This document shows positions 1 through 9,110 of a stretch of DNA of 64,000 bases, piece by piece. Source of the DNA: Verrucosispora sp. WMMD573 (GTDB taxonomy: Bacteria; Actinomycetota; Actinomycetes; Mycobacteriales; Micromonosporaceae); assembly GCF_027497175.1 (NCBI RefSeq), contig NZ_CP114901.1, positions 5,022,001-5,086,000 of the forward strand. Reading direction: 5' to 3'. Each line of letters opens with the position of its first letter. Position 1 is the first letter of the stretch. The translations under genes and the position numbers were made by a program. The notes under the pieces were generated by a model that made no database searches, had not been told where the DNA came from, and saw only the letters and a program-made list of their open reading frames with translations.

Positions 1-1431
1 CCGCCGGAGTTGCGTGCCGAGCGTCGCGGCCGCCTCCGCGAAGTCGCCGAGCTGCCGGGCCACCGCCACACTGAACGTCTCGGCCCGCCGCTGCACCGGT
101 CCACCGGCGCGACGCAGCCGCTGGAGCACCTCGCGGCTGCGGGCCAACTCGCCGCTGCGGCCGAGGGCCCGGGCGTACCACATCGCCACCTCGGCACGCC
201 GCTCGTCGTGCGGACCGGTGTCCGGCATGATGCGCAGCGCGGTGCCGAGCCAGCGGGCCGCCTGGGCGGGGGCCTCGTGTGCGAACGCGACACCCGCGTC
301 GACAAGTGTGGCCACGGCGATCTCGTCGCCATGGCGGGCTGACCGTTCCGTGTGATGGGCCACCAACTGCCGGGACGCTCGCCGGCCACGCAGGTAGCCG
401 GCGGCGCGGGTGTGCGCCTCGAACCGCCAGGCCGCGCCGGTCGACGCGTACGCCGAGGCCCGCAGCAGGGGATGCCGGTAGCGCAACCGACCGCCGTCCG
501 CGTCGAGCAGCCCGAGCCGCCCGAGCTGGTCGACCGCCGCGGTGACCACGGGCATCGGCAGACCGGCGACGTGCCCGACGAGGTCGATCGTGGTGTGGTC
601 GCCGACCACTGCGGCGACATGGGCGACCCGCTGCACCGACAGCGACTGGGCGGTGATCTCGGCGGCGAGCCCGGCCAGCACGGACCGGCGCGATCCGACC
701 AGGCAGTCGGCGTCGACCGGGTCGTGCCGTCGGGCCAGGGTCGCCAGACCGTCCAGCTCGTCGTCGTCCAGCCGGGACAGCGCCTGGATGTACAGCGGGT
801 TGCCGAGGCTGGCCCGCATGATCAGCTCCCGGCGGCGACGTGGCACGCCGGCCAGCAGCACGTCCAGGCTGGCCGCGTCAAGCGGCGGAAGGTCGATGAG
901 GACGGCCGCCGGGCCGAGCCGCGCGATGGCGTTCACCAGCCGTGCCGGTGGGCTGGCGCTGCGGAACGCCACCGCGAGCAGCATCGGCACCGGCGGAGGG
1001 TTGCCGATCAGATGCTCGGTCAGCTCCAGTGACGCCGAGTCGGCCCAGTGCAGGTCATCGAGCAGCAGTGCGGTGCCGGGTCCCGGTGCCTGGGTGAGCA
1101 TCCGCCGCACCGCCGCCGGCACCGACGGCTGCGCCGCGTCGCCCGGCCCGCTGTCGACCGTCTCCACCACCTCGGCGTAGAGCCCGAAGGGCACCCCCTG
1201 CTCGTACTGGGTGGCCCGGCCGAGGCGGACCAGCAGCCCGGCGTCGGCGGCCCGCCGGGCCAACTCGCGGAGTAGCCGGGTCTTGCCCAGGCCCGCCTCG
1301 CCGCACACCTCGACCGCCACGGACCGCCCGGCGCGCACGGTGGCCACCGCGCTGTCCAGCGACTCCAGCTCGGCCGCCCGGCCCACCAGCACCGGATCGG
1401 GTCCGAATCCCACCTCTCGGCTGGCCGTCAT
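1..1431 (-). CDS. LuxR-family LAL (ATP-binding) transcriptional regulator, C-terminus beyond window
   Basis: Reading the minus strand from an ATG at 1431 gives an open frame of 477 codons that runs off the left edge. Walker A is visible near residue 50 (GEAGLGKT) and Walker B near residue 120 (LLLDDLHWAD), followed by an AAA/STAND-type ATPase region and then helical, TPR-like sequence rich in Arg and Ala. This is the layout of large MalT/LAL regulators, which normally end in a LuxR HTH; that part is outside the window. Such proteins often sit at the edge of actinobacterial biosynthetic clusters as pathway activators, but nothing here shows its target. It is divergent from the sensor kinase gene at 1659. 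The family call is firm; the role is inference. Confidence 0.85.
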   Translation of the reverse strand, partial: MTASREVGFGPDPVLVGRAAELESLDSAVATVRAGRSVAVEVCGEAGLGKTRLLRELARRAADAGLLVRLGRATQYEQGVPFGLYAEVVETVDSGPGDAAQPSVPAAVRRMLTQAPGPGTALLLDDLHWADSASLELTEHLIGNPPPVPMLLAVAFRSASPPARLVNAIARLGPAAVLIDLPPLDAASLDVLLAGVPRRRRELIMRASLGNPLYIQALSRLDDDELDGLATLARRHDPVDADCLVGSRRSVLAGLAAEITAQSLSVQRVAHVAAVVGDHTTIDLVGHVAGLPMPVVTAAVDQLGRLGLLDADGGRLRYRHPLLRASAYASTGAAWRFEAHTRAAGYLRGRRASRQLVAHHTERSARHGDEIAVATLVDAGVAFAHEAPAQAARWLGTALRIMPDTGPHDERRAEVAMWYARALGRSGELARSREVLQRLRRAGGPVQRRAETFSVAVARQLGDFAEAAATLGTQLRR

Positions 1432-1658
1432 CTCGCCTCCCCACGGGGAGTGTCACAGCGACAGCCATCGGTGACCATCAACTATCGGCCCGATCGTTGT
1501 CGGCAGCGGTGACTCGCCATGGCCCGCAGGGCGGGGCCACTTGTTTGGCGGCAGGGTCGGTAGGCGGTCGTATTGAGCCCCGGGCCGGCCGGTCGGTGGC
1601 CATCTGGGCCGGACGGTGTCGACACTGGTGGTCGAGGTTCGGCCGCCCGTACGATCGG

Positions 1659-2795
1659 GTGGTGCGGGAACTGCTGCGATCGTGGTGGCACGAACCCCGC
1701 CCGGCGGGTCCGCCGCGCGCATGGCGGGACTGGCTGCTGGTCGTCGTGCTCGTGGCGACCGCCCTGCTGGAGGGGCTCGTACGGTCGGACCTGCCGGCAC
1801 CGGCGTTCGTGCCGGTCCTGATCGGCGTCGGTCTCGCCCCGGTGTTGCTCTGGCGACGGACCAGGCCGCTGCTCGCGACCGCTGTCGCCTTCCCCACCTG
1901 CGCCGTCGGTGAGGCCGTGGTGGGCGGCGATCTCAGCCTGCACACGCTGGCCTACCTGCTGATCCTGGTGTTCTCGCTGTCTCGGTGGGGCTCCGGACGG
2001 GCGGCGGTTCTCGGAACGGCAATCGTCGCCGCGAAGATCGTGCTGTCGGCGGCGGTCGGTCACCTCGGTCCGGGCGACGCGCTGGCCGGGGCCGGGGTGG
2101 TCTCGGCCGCGCTCGCGCTCGGCACCGCGCTGCGTTACCGGGCACGCGCCCGCCAGCGCGAGTTCGAGCAGGTGAAGCTGCTGGAGCGGGAGCGCCTTGC
2201 CCGCGATCTGCACGACACCGTCGCCCATCACGTGTCCGCGATGGCGATCCGGGCCCAGGCCGGGCTGGCGGTGCTCGACACCCAACCGGCCGCCGCCGCC
2301 GACGCGCTACGGATCATCGAGGCCGAGGCGACCCGGGCGCTGGTCGAGATGCGCGCGATGGTACGGGTGTTACGCCGCGACGAGCCCGCCGACCGGACGC
2401 CGGCTCCACGCATCGCCGATCTCGAACGTCTGGCCGGTCGCTCCGCTCAGGGCCCGGCGGTCGAGGTGGAATTCTCCGGCGACCTCGACGGATTGCCCAC
2501 GCCGGTGGCCACTGCGATCTACCGGCTGGCCCAGGAATCGGTCACCAACGCCCGTCGGCACGCCCGTCATGCGACGCGCATCGTGGTGCGGGTCGCCTGC
2601 GACGACGAGGTGGTGCAGCTACGGGTCAGCGACGACGGGGAGGGCCCTGGGCCACGCGGTTTCGGGCCCACCGGCTTCGGGCTGATCGGAATGCGCGAAC
2701 GAGCCCAGTTGCTCGGCGGCTCGGTCGACGCCGGGCCGAACCTCGACCGAGGCTGGACGGTCACCGCGACGCTGCCGCGCATCGCGGCGGCATGA
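1659..2795 (+). CDS. NarL/DesK-type sensor histidine kinase without adjacent response regulator
   Basis: Several N-terminal hydrophobic segments (about residues 20-150) are followed by a HisKA_3 dimerisation region with the H-box ERLARDLHDTVAHH and a C-terminal HATPase_c domain (AQESVTNARRHA N-box; DDGEG and GFGLIGMRER G-boxes). It is therefore a membrane sensor kinase that autophosphorylates on the H-box His. I chose the GTG at 1659; an in-frame start at 1497 exists, but the extra 54 residues are low-complexity Arg/Gly sequence unlike a kinase N-terminus. No response regulator follows: the next gene, on the opposite strand, converges at 2850. One leucine is a rare TTA codon (in RVLRRD, near nucleotide 2369), so expression may depend on bldA tRNA. 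Confidence 0.85.
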   Translation: MVRELLRSWWHEPRPAGPPRAWRDWLLVVVLVATALLEGLVRSDLPAPAFVPVLIGVGLAPVLLWRRTRPLLATAVAFPTCAVGEAVVGGDLSLHTLAYLLILVFSLSRWGSGRAAVLGTAIVAAKIVLSAAVGHLGPGDALAGAGVVSAALALGTALRYRARARQREFEQVKLLERERLARDLHDTVAHHVSAMAIRAQAGLAVLDTQPAAAADALRIIEAEATRALVEMRAMVRVLRRDEPADRTPAPRIADLERLAGRSAQGPAVEVEFSGDLDGLPTPVATAIYRLAQESVTNARRHARHATRIVVRVACDDEVVQLRVSDDGEGPGPRGFGPTGFGLIGMRERAQLLGGSVDAGPNLDRGWTVTATLPRIAAA

Positions 2796-2820
2796 GCCGT
2801 AGCGCGCGACGTCCGCCGGC

Positions 2821-2841
2821 TGACCGGTCGGGTCCCGGTCA
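2821..2841. terminator. weak hairpin between convergent genes
   Basis: TGACCGG and CCGGTCA form a 7-bp stem with a 7-nt loop, placed between the kinase stop at 2795 and the convergent PaaX-like stop at 2850. There is no T-tract. The position suits a bidirectional terminator but the stem is short. Confidence 0.3.
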
Positions 2842-2849
2842 CCGGGTCG

Positions 2850-3914
2850 TCAGCGCAGCTCCGCCGGGGCGCGGGCGGTCAACTCGTCGCAGTGGGCGGG
2901 CAGGTCGGTGCTCTGCCACCCGCCGGCTCGCCCGGCCTCAACCGGGCTGACCCCGACGTCATCGCGCACTCCGGCGATCAGGTCGGCGGTGGTGTGGGCC
3001 CGGATGCCGAGCGGCGCGCTGTCGGTGAACCGCCCGACCACCGCTCGGACGTGCTGCTCGGCGGGTTGCGCGAGACCGTCGTACACGGCCGCGAACAGCT
3101 CCCGGGCCGGCTGCCTGAGCCAACCGGCCGGCAGCAGTTCCACCGGTAGCTGCGGGTCGAGGGTGGGAAAGCGGCGGAAGGTGTCCATCACCTCGGTACG
3201 CGCTCGGACCGCCGCGGCGCCGTCGACCTGCCCGGAGCTGACCAGCGGCAGCAGGGGTGTCCATCGGTCCAGGAACTCCGCGTAGTGCCGGGTGATCGCG
3301 TCGATGTCCCAGGCCTCGATGGGCGCACGATCGCTGCTCGACCCCAGCGCGTTCTGCCGGCCACGAAACACCGTGACGGTGCCGAGGGTCAACTGTTCGA
3401 GCTGGGCCCGCGCCCGCGGCGTCAGCTCGTACGGCGAGATCCACAGGCCGTCGTACAACGGCGCGTACCCGAGCCACCGGAGTTGGCTGCGCAGCGCCCG
3501 CCGTTGGGCGCTGCGATCCTGTGGCAGCGAGAAGGCAACGATCGTCCAGCACCCGTCCCAAGGCCCGGCGACGGTGGTCGAGGTGAGAATCCAGTTGCCG
3601 CCGCTGGACAGGTTGGTGGCGGCCGCCCGGCTGAGTCGGTACGAGCTGCGGCGTCCGTGCCGACTGCCTTCGAGCACCCCACGGCGGGCCAGCCGACTGA
3701 TTGCGGTACGGGCACCGGCGGTGGTCACCCCGGACTCGGTGAGCAGCGCGACGATGGCGGCGGAGGGCAGCGCGGCGCGGGTCCGCAGGGTGTAGTCCGC
3801 CAGCAGCGTCATCGCGAAGCCCTGGGGCGAGTTGCCCACCTGGCGCCGCGGCATCCGGAGCGAGGCGCTCCCGTCGTCGGAGTAGATCTCCTCGATGTGG
3901 AACGGGCTAGTCAC
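2850..3914 (-). CDS. PaaX-family transcriptional repressor
   Basis: 354 residues from the GTG at 3914, preceded by GGAGC five bases upstream. The open frame extends further 5' to 4346 but that part resembles no protein. Order: an N-terminal winged-helix region (ALPSAAIVALLTESGVTTAGARTAISRLARRGVLEG, with the recognition helix around ARTAISRLA), then the PaaX central and C-terminal regions (WTIVAFSLPQDRSAQRRALRSQLRWLGYAPLYDGLWISPY). PaaX repressors respond to aryl-CoA esters such as phenylacetyl-CoA in known cases. No catabolic operon is adjacent, so the target here is unknown. It converges with the kinase gene and is divergent from the secreted esterase gene. Confidence 0.85.
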   Translation of the reverse strand: MTSPFHIEEIYSDDGSASLRMPRRQVGNSPQGFAMTLLADYTLRTRAALPSAAIVALLTESGVTTAGARTAISRLARRGVLEGSRHGRRSSYRLSRAAATNLSSGGNWILTSTTVAGPWDGCWTIVAFSLPQDRSAQRRALRSQLRWLGYAPLYDGLWISPYELTPRARAQLEQLTLGTVTVFRGRQNALGSSSDRAPIEAWDIDAITRHYAEFLDRWTPLLPLVSSGQVDGAAAVRARTEVMDTFRRFPTLDPQLPVELLPAGWLRQPARELFAAVYDGLAQPAEQHVRAVVGRFTDSAPLGIRAHTTADLIAGVRDDVGVSPVEAGRAGGWQSTDLPAHCDELTARAPAELR

Positions 3915-4197
3915 AGGCGCTCCGGGTCGACTCGGGGACGGGATATCGACTGTAGATGGACGCCAATGAGTCAGGTCGTCCGCCCGGCCGGCACGACGAC
4001 CCAATTGATCGAGGTATGTCGATTGACACTTCCTGGGCCCAGGAGAACAATATCTGCTACACGACGCCACACGGAGCCGGGCAGGGCAAGTCAGACGTGG
4101 TGGACACGCCGTGATCATTGCGGGGAGTTGGGCGCACCCGCGAGCACAACGCGCAGACCGAACCCAGCCTGCACTCAGGCGTTCGAAGGAGTCGTCC

Positions 4198-5541
4198 GTG
4201 AAAATCAGGAGAAAGTTACTGCTCGGCTTGGCCGTGTCGCTGGTCGCGGCCGGGCTGGTGGCCCCCACGTTCAGTCCCGCGTACGCGGCCTCACTGACCG
4301 AGGTGACCAGCTTCGGTGACAACCCCGGCCGGATGCGCATGCACATCTACGTGCCGGACAACCGCCCGGCCAGGCCGGCGACGGTGGTGGCCATGCACGG
4401 CTGCGGCGGATCGGGCCCCGGCTTCTACTCCGGCAGCGAGTTCGCCAGCCAGGCCGACCGGTACGGCTTCATCGTGATCTACCCCTCCGCAACCCAGCAG
4501 GCCGGGTTCGGCAACTGCTTCGACGTCTGGTCGGACGCCGCCAAGCGCCGCGGCGGCGGCAGCGACCCGGTCTCCATCATGTCGATGGTCCGTTACGCGC
4601 ACCAGCAGTACAGCGCCGACCCCGACCGGGTCTACGCGACGGGCAGTTCGTCCGGCGGCATGATGACCAACCACATGCTGGCCCTCTACCCCGACGTGTT
4701 CAAGGCCGGGGCGGCATTCATGGGGGTGCCGTTCAACTGCTTCGCCAACGCGGCGGACTACCCGCCCGGCAGCAGTCAGTGCACTGGCGGCAACATGAAC
4801 CGGACCCCGCAGCAGTGGGGTGACGCGGTACGCCAGGCCTATCCCGGTTACTCCGGTCCGCGTCCCCGGGTGCAGCTGTGGCACGGCACTAACGACACGC
4901 TCGTGCCGTTCTCACTGTTGCAGGAAGCCGTCGAGCAGTGGACCAACGTGTTCGGGCTCAGCCAGACGCCCACCTCGACCGACACGCCGCAGGCCAACTG
5001 GAACCGCCGTCGGTTCGCCGACACCAGCGGCACCGTCCAGGTCGAGGCGTACAGCATCCAGGGTGCCGGTCACAGCCTGCCCTCCGGCGGCATGGCCGCA
5101 TCCGCCGTCCAGTTCTTTGGCCTGACCAACCCGAATCCCACCACGCCGCCGCCGACCCCGACGACACCGCCGCCGAGCCCCACCACGCCGCCGCCGACCC
5201 CGACCACCCCGCCGCCGGGCCCCGCCGCCTGCCGGGTGGCCGTCGCCGTCAACGCGTGGAACAACGGGCTCACCGAGAACCTCACCATCACCAACACCGG
5301 CACCAGCGCGATCAACGGCTGGTCACTGGTGTTCACCCTGCCCGGTGGTCAGAACATCACCGGCGGCTGGAACGCCACCTACTCCCCCAGTTCGGGGCAG
5401 GTGACGGCGCGAAACGTCTCGTACAACGCCGGCATCCCCGCCAACGGGTCGTTGACGATCGGCTTCCAGGCCACCCACACCGGCAACACCGCAAGGCCCA
5501 GCTCGTTCACGCTCAACGGGGCGTCCTGCACGGTCGCCTGA
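4198..5541 (+). CDS. secreted CE1/PHB-depolymerase-family esterase with C-terminal CBM2
   Basis: Starts at GTG 4198, seven bases after a strong GAAGGAG. A signal peptide occupies residues 1-31 (KIRRKLLLGLAV... ending SPAYA/A). The catalytic part has an oxyanion motif MHGCGG, nucleophile elbow GSSSGG, a late Asp in GTNDTLVP and His in GAGHSLP: the CE1 esterase / PHB-depolymerase fold used by acetylxylan and feruloyl esterases. A Pro/Thr linker made of four near-identical TTPPP repeats joins it to a CBM2 of about 100 residues that begins at CRVAVAVNAWNNG and ends in a Cys pair. The likely role is extracellular polysaccharide de-esterification, unrelated to the clusters. Residue 7 is a TTA leucine codon. 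It converges with the TetR gene at 5627. Confidence 0.9.
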   Translation: MKIRRKLLLGLAVSLVAAGLVAPTFSPAYAASLTEVTSFGDNPGRMRMHIYVPDNRPARPATVVAMHGCGGSGPGFYSGSEFASQADRYGFIVIYPSATQQAGFGNCFDVWSDAAKRRGGGSDPVSIMSMVRYAHQQYSADPDRVYATGSSSGGMMTNHMLALYPDVFKAGAAFMGVPFNCFANAADYPPGSSQCTGGNMNRTPQQWGDAVRQAYPGYSGPRPRVQLWHGTNDTLVPFSLLQEAVEQWTNVFGLSQTPTSTDTPQANWNRRRFADTSGTVQVEAYSIQGAGHSLPSGGMAASAVQFFGLTNPNPTTPPPTPTTPPPSPTTPPPTPTTPPPGPAACRVAVAVNAWNNGLTENLTITNTGTSAINGWSLVFTLPGGQNITGGWNATYSPSSGQVTARNVSYNAGIPANGSLTIGFQATHTGNTARPSSFTLNGASCTVA

Positions 5542-5553
5542 CACCGTCGCACT

Positions 5554-5584
5554 CCGGGGAGGGCACGTTCGCGTACCTCCCCGG
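5554..5584. terminator. hairpin between esterase and TetR genes
   Basis: CCGGGGAGG at 5554-5562 pairs with CCTCCCCGG at 5576-5584 around a 13-nt loop. It lies 12 bp after the esterase stop and before the convergent TetR stop, so it can serve both. No T-run is present, as is common in high-GC actinobacteria. Confidence 0.6.
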
Positions 5585-5626
5585 GGCGCCTGCCGGGCCG
5601 CTGGGCAGCAGCGGCCACCCCGACAC

Positions 5627-6313
5627 CTACGACTCGACCCGGACCCCTTGCGCCAGCAGCCCGTTCACGAGGGCGCGGAGGCCGTCGACGTACGTGTCGC
5701 GTGGGGCCAGCACCGCCCAGCGGTCACCGAGCGCCGCGAGGTGCGGCAGCTTCTCCGCGTCGATGTTGCCGAAGAACGCGCCTCGGTGGTTCCCCCCGTC
5801 GCCGCCGCCCCGGCGCGCGGTGTGCGATCGGACGAGAATCTCCCCGACCGTGTAGTACCAGATGCTACGGAAGACGTAGACGGCGTGGTCGGGGGTGCAG
5901 CCGTAGTCGATGGCGCCGGCCACCACCGCCTCGACCAACCCCAGGGGCGAGTCACCGAGCCGGGCGATGAATCCGTCGGTGGTGAGTACCTCGGCGGCCC
6001 ACGGCCACGCCGCGAGCGCGTCGTGGATCGTGGCGGCAGCGGCGATGACGCGTTCCTGCGGTTCCTCCGGCAACCCAGGATGGGAGACCTGCTCGCCGTA
6101 CTCGTTGATCAAGAGGAAAAGTAGGTCCTCTTTGTCCTGTACATGATGGTAAAGAGTGGTCGCCCCGACGCCGATCTCGGCGGCCAGCTTGCGGATGGTC
6201 AGCCTCTCCCATCCGTTGCGATCGATGAGGCCACGCGCGGCGGCCAGGATCTGGGCGCGAGATGTCGTCGGCGGTCTGCCTGCTTTGAGTCGCGGCGCAT
6301 TGACTTGGGGCAC
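5627..6313 (-). CDS. TetR-family regulator (paralogue 1), divergent from MFS efflux gene
   Basis: 228 residues. An N-terminal TetR HTH (AQILAAARGLIDRNGWERLTIRKLAAEIGVGATTLYHHVQDKEDLL) is followed by a TetR_C-like ligand domain. The ATG at 6313 faces the MFS start at 6451, and the 137-bp gap holds a 20-bp palindrome (6390-6409), so it probably represses the exporter and itself. It is clearly paralogous to the TetR at 8153: both share the HTH ending LYHHV.DK, a PW..EVLT.D motif and an AIDYG...HAVYVFRSIWY / AHHVYRTIWSY stretch. The ligand is unknown. The family assignment is firm and autoregulation is inferred from layout. Confidence 0.9.
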   Translation of the reverse strand: MPQVNAPRLKAGRPPTTSRAQILAAARGLIDRNGWERLTIRKLAAEIGVGATTLYHHVQDKEDLLFLLINEYGEQVSHPGLPEEPQERVIAAAATIHDALAAWPWAAEVLTTDGFIARLGDSPLGLVEAVVAGAIDYGCTPDHAVYVFRSIWYYTVGEILVRSHTARRGGGDGGNHRGAFFGNIDAEKLPHLAALGDRWAVLAPRDTYVDGLRALVNGLLAQGVRVES

Positions 6314-6389
6314 CGCCCCATCATGCCCCCTCCACCAACCGGGCTGCTTCGAGGTGACGCGCTAGACAGCGACCCAAGGCCGATGCTAA

Positions 6390-6409
6390 TTTCAGAACGC
6401 GTTCGAAAA
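6390..6409. promoter_or_regulatory. candidate TetR operator in divergent tetR-MFS promoter
   Basis: TTTCAGAACGCGTTCGAAAA is an imperfect 20-bp palindrome centred on AACG/CGTT. It sits between the divergent TetR (6313) and MFS (6451) starts. A close relative occurs at 15373-15392 before the ABC transporter genes. Both fit TTYTCRAACG-YGTTCGARAA loosely. That one of the two TetR paralogues binds here is inference. Confidence 0.6.
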
Positions 6410-6450
6410 CTCGGCGCTACCCGTCACTACGACAGAGGACCGGTTTTGCG

Positions 6451-7929
6451 GTGACGAACAAGGCATTAGTCAACGGACAATCAGCAATCGACCGGGGCGC
6501 CCGGCCAGGGCTCACCCTGGCCGCAGTGGCCGTCGTGCAGTTCATGGTTTCGCTGGACCTGTCAGTCGTGAACCTCGGTCTCCCGGAGATCGCCGAGAGC
6601 CTCGGCTTCAGCGAACTGGGCCTGACCTGGGTGATCCACGCCTACGCCCTGGCCTTCGGCGGGCTGCTCCTGCTCGGCGGCAAGATCGCCGACCGGTACG
6701 GCCACAAGCGCATCCTGCTCATCGGGCTGGTCGTGTTCGGCATCGCCTCCCTCGCGGGCGGCTTCGCCGACGTGCCGGGGCACCTGGTGGCCGCCCGCGT
6801 CGCACAGGGTGTCGGGGCCGCCATGCTGGCACCCGCCGCGCTGGCGTTGCTGACCGCGACCTTCCCCAGCGGCAAGGCCCGGGTGAAGGCGTTCGGCGTG
6901 TGGGCCGCGATGAACGCCGCGGGTGGTGCCCTCGGCGTCCTGATCGGCGGCGTGCTCACCGAGTACGCCGGCTGGGAGTGGGTGATGTGGGTCAGCGCTC
7001 CGATGGCCGCGCTCGCCATGATCCTGACCTGGCGTGGCATCGCCCGGGACCTGCCGGTCGCGCCCGAAGGCCGGCCGGACGTGCTGGGCGCGCTCCTGGC
7101 CACCGGCGGCATGACGCTGCTGGTGCTCGGCATCGTGCGTACGGACCGGTACGCGTGGAGTTCGATGGTCACCCTCAGCACGCTGGGGGCTGCCGTCGTG
7201 CTGCTCGCCGCGTTCGTCTATGTCGAGCGGACCACCACCCGCGACCCACTGGTCCGGGTCGGCCTGTTGGCCAACCGCTCGGTCGCGGGTGCCAACACCT
7301 ACAACCTCATCTTCGGCGCCACCATGGCCTCGGCCTTCTACTTCGTCTCCCTCTACCTACAGCGGGTGCTCGGCACCAGCCCGGCGGAGACCGGGCTGAA
7401 GTTCCTGCCACTGGCGATCGGCGTGGTCGTCGGTTCCGTCATCGCCATCAAGCTCGGATACAAGGTGCCCGCCCGTACCCTCATGATCGCGGGTGCGCTG
7501 GTGAGCGCGGTCGGATTCGCCGGGTTCGGCATGATCGACTCCGACGGCTCGTTCCTCGCCGACGTCCTCGTCCCGTCGGTGATCGCCAGCGTCGGCTTCG
7601 GGCTCTGCCTCGGGCCGATGGTCTCCACCGCCACGCACGGGGTCGCCCAACACGAGACCGGCACGGCGTCCAGCCTGTTGAACAGCTCCCGCCAGATCGG
7701 TGCCGCGCTCGGGCTCGCCGCGCTCAGCACCGCCGCCTTCGAGTACTCCGGCAAGGAGGGCACGCCCAGCGCCCTCAGCGACGGGTACGCCTTCGCCCTG
7801 ACCCTCGGTGCCGGGCTCTGGATCGTCGCCGCCGTCATCGCGCTCGTCGTGCTTCCCCGCGTCAGCCCGACGACGCCGGCCGAGCAGGACGACCACGAGC
7901 TGGTCGACGTGCCGGAGAAGGCGGTCTGA
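6451..7929 (+). CDS. DHA2 (14-TMS) major facilitator drug/proton antiporter
   Basis: 492 residues from GTG 6451. The first helix leads into the conserved SLDLSVVNLGLPEI, then loop 2-3 GKIADRYGHKR and the motif C region VLIGGVLTE. Length and about 14 hydrophobic segments match the EmrB/QacA branch of the MFS. The probable role is export of a metabolite, possibly the siderophore or a cluster product, or a toxic compound sensed by the flanking TetR proteins. Residue 6 is a TTA leucine codon, so translation may be bldA-dependent. A very long hairpin follows the stop. Substrate cannot be read from the sequence. Confidence 0.9.
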   Translation: MTNKALVNGQSAIDRGARPGLTLAAVAVVQFMVSLDLSVVNLGLPEIAESLGFSELGLTWVIHAYALAFGGLLLLGGKIADRYGHKRILLIGLVVFGIASLAGGFADVPGHLVAARVAQGVGAAMLAPAALALLTATFPSGKARVKAFGVWAAMNAAGGALGVLIGGVLTEYAGWEWVMWVSAPMAALAMILTWRGIARDLPVAPEGRPDVLGALLATGGMTLLVLGIVRTDRYAWSSMVTLSTLGAAVVLLAAFVYVERTTTRDPLVRVGLLANRSVAGANTYNLIFGATMASAFYFVSLYLQRVLGTSPAETGLKFLPLAIGVVVGSVIAIKLGYKVPARTLMIAGALVSAVGFAGFGMIDSDGSFLADVLVPSVIASVGFGLCLGPMVSTATHGVAQHETGTASSLLNSSRQIGAALGLAALSTAAFEYSGKEGTPSALSDGYAFALTLGAGLWIVAAVIALVVLPRVSPTTPAEQDDHELVDVPEKAV

Positions 7930-7966
7930 CCGACGGCCGGTACGCCATGAATGGCTCACCCGGTGA

Positions 7967-8017
7967 CGGCCAGGGGCGGCACGCGACAACACACGTGTCG
8001 TGCGCCGCCCCTGGCCG
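7967..8017. terminator. strong long-stem terminator after MFS gene
   Basis: Arms 7967-7988 and 7996-8017 are 22 nt each and pair with only two mismatches around a 7-nt loop (acacacg). It separates the MFS gene from the downstream TetR gene, suggesting the second tetR has its own promoter. Confidence 0.75.
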
Positions 8018-8152
8018 GACAACACACCGTCGCCGGACTCGCGTGCCCGCACACGGTCGTCCCACCGGCCCCGGAAGTCCGGCCCGGGCCCGGTCCCGCG
8101 ACCAGGCGGCCGCCCTGCAACGTGGAGGGTGCCGCATCTGAAGGATGGGAAA

Positions 8153-8992
8153 ATGCCCCCAAACGTACCCCGCAGCCGGCGCGTCGGTCGACCACCACGC
8201 CTGTCTCTGGAAGCGATCATCGACGCGGCGACCCGGATCCTGCAGGACGAAGGACTGGAGCGGCTGTCGATGCGCCGCCTGGCGAACGAGCTGGGCAGTG
8301 CCCCGATGGCGCTCTACCACCACGTTCGCGACAAAGACGAACTGCTGGTCCAGGTGATGGAGACACAGGCCCGGGACATCTCCCGGCCGGCCCTGCCCAC
8401 CGATCCCCGGGAACGGCTCATCGCCGCCTCGGTACTGCTCTACGACCTCCTCGCCGAGCGTCCCTGGATCGTCGAAGTGCTGACCAGCGACAGCCTGATC
8501 GGCCCTTCGGCGCTGTGGATCGTGGAGGAGATGCTGGACGCCGCGATCGACTACGGTCATTCCGCCGACGAGGCCCACCATGTCTACCGCACGATCTGGT
8601 CCTACATCGTCGGCAACCTGATCATCCAGGTGGCTAGCTCCCGCCGCCGCGCCCGCGCCGGCACTGCCCACCAGGACGAGGTCATCGCCCGCCTGAGCGC
8701 CGACACGCACCCACGGTTGGCGACGATCGCCGACCGGTGGGCCGAACTCAACGCGCGAAAGACTTATCGACAGGCGCTGGCAGCGATCATCGACGGCCTG
8801 CTGCCGGCGCACAGCTCAATGAAGCCGCAGCGCACCGGAGCGCACACCGCCCCCGTGGCCACCACCAAGCGGCCAGACCGGCGGGGCGACGTCGATCCGA
8901 GCCAGGTGGAGCTGTTCGTCTCCCTGTGCATCCCGCCCTACGGCAATCCGGCGGAGTTCAGCGTGAGCTGGTTCCCCGCGCTACGAACCTGA
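8153..8992 (+). CDS. TetR-family regulator (paralogue 2)
   Basis: 279 residues from ATG 8153, preceded by GGATGGGA; the open frame extends upstream to 8000 through the MFS terminator, which makes the longer start unlikely. It has an N-terminal HTH (AIIDAATRILQDEGLERLSMRRLANELGSAPMALYHHVRDKDELL) and a TetR_C-like domain with RPWIVEVLTSD and AIDYGHSADEAHHVYRTIWSY shared with the TetR at 5627. It carries an extra C-terminal tail of about 60 residues (after LLPAHSSMK) rich in Thr, Arg and Pro that the paralogue lacks. It is a candidate regulator of the siderophore transport operon via 15373-15392; this is inference. Confidence 0.88.
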   Translation: MPPNVPRSRRVGRPPRLSLEAIIDAATRILQDEGLERLSMRRLANELGSAPMALYHHVRDKDELLVQVMETQARDISRPALPTDPRERLIAASVLLYDLLAERPWIVEVLTSDSLIGPSALWIVEEMLDAAIDYGHSADEAHHVYRTIWSYIVGNLIIQVASSRRRARAGTAHQDEVIARLSADTHPRLATIADRWAELNARKTYRQALAAIIDGLLPAHSSMKPQRTGAHTAPVATTKRPDRRGDVDPSQVELFVSLCIPPYGNPAEFSVSWFPALRT

Positions 8993-9010
8993 TAGCGCGA
9001 CCTGACCGAC

Positions 9011-9052
9011 GGGTATGTCGCCGAGAGGAGATCATGTCTCGGCGACATACCC
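9011..9052. terminator. bidirectional terminator between TetR and AsnB genes
   Basis: A perfect 16-bp stem, 9011-9026 with 9037-9052, has a 10-nt loop and is followed by a pyrimidine tract (ttcttc). It stands between two convergent genes, at the left boundary of the biosynthetic region. Confidence 0.85.
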
Positions 9053-9110
9053 TTCTTCACGCCTCCCGCCCCAGCCCGGCGCGCACGTCCGGCCCTTGAG
9101 TATCAGGCAT

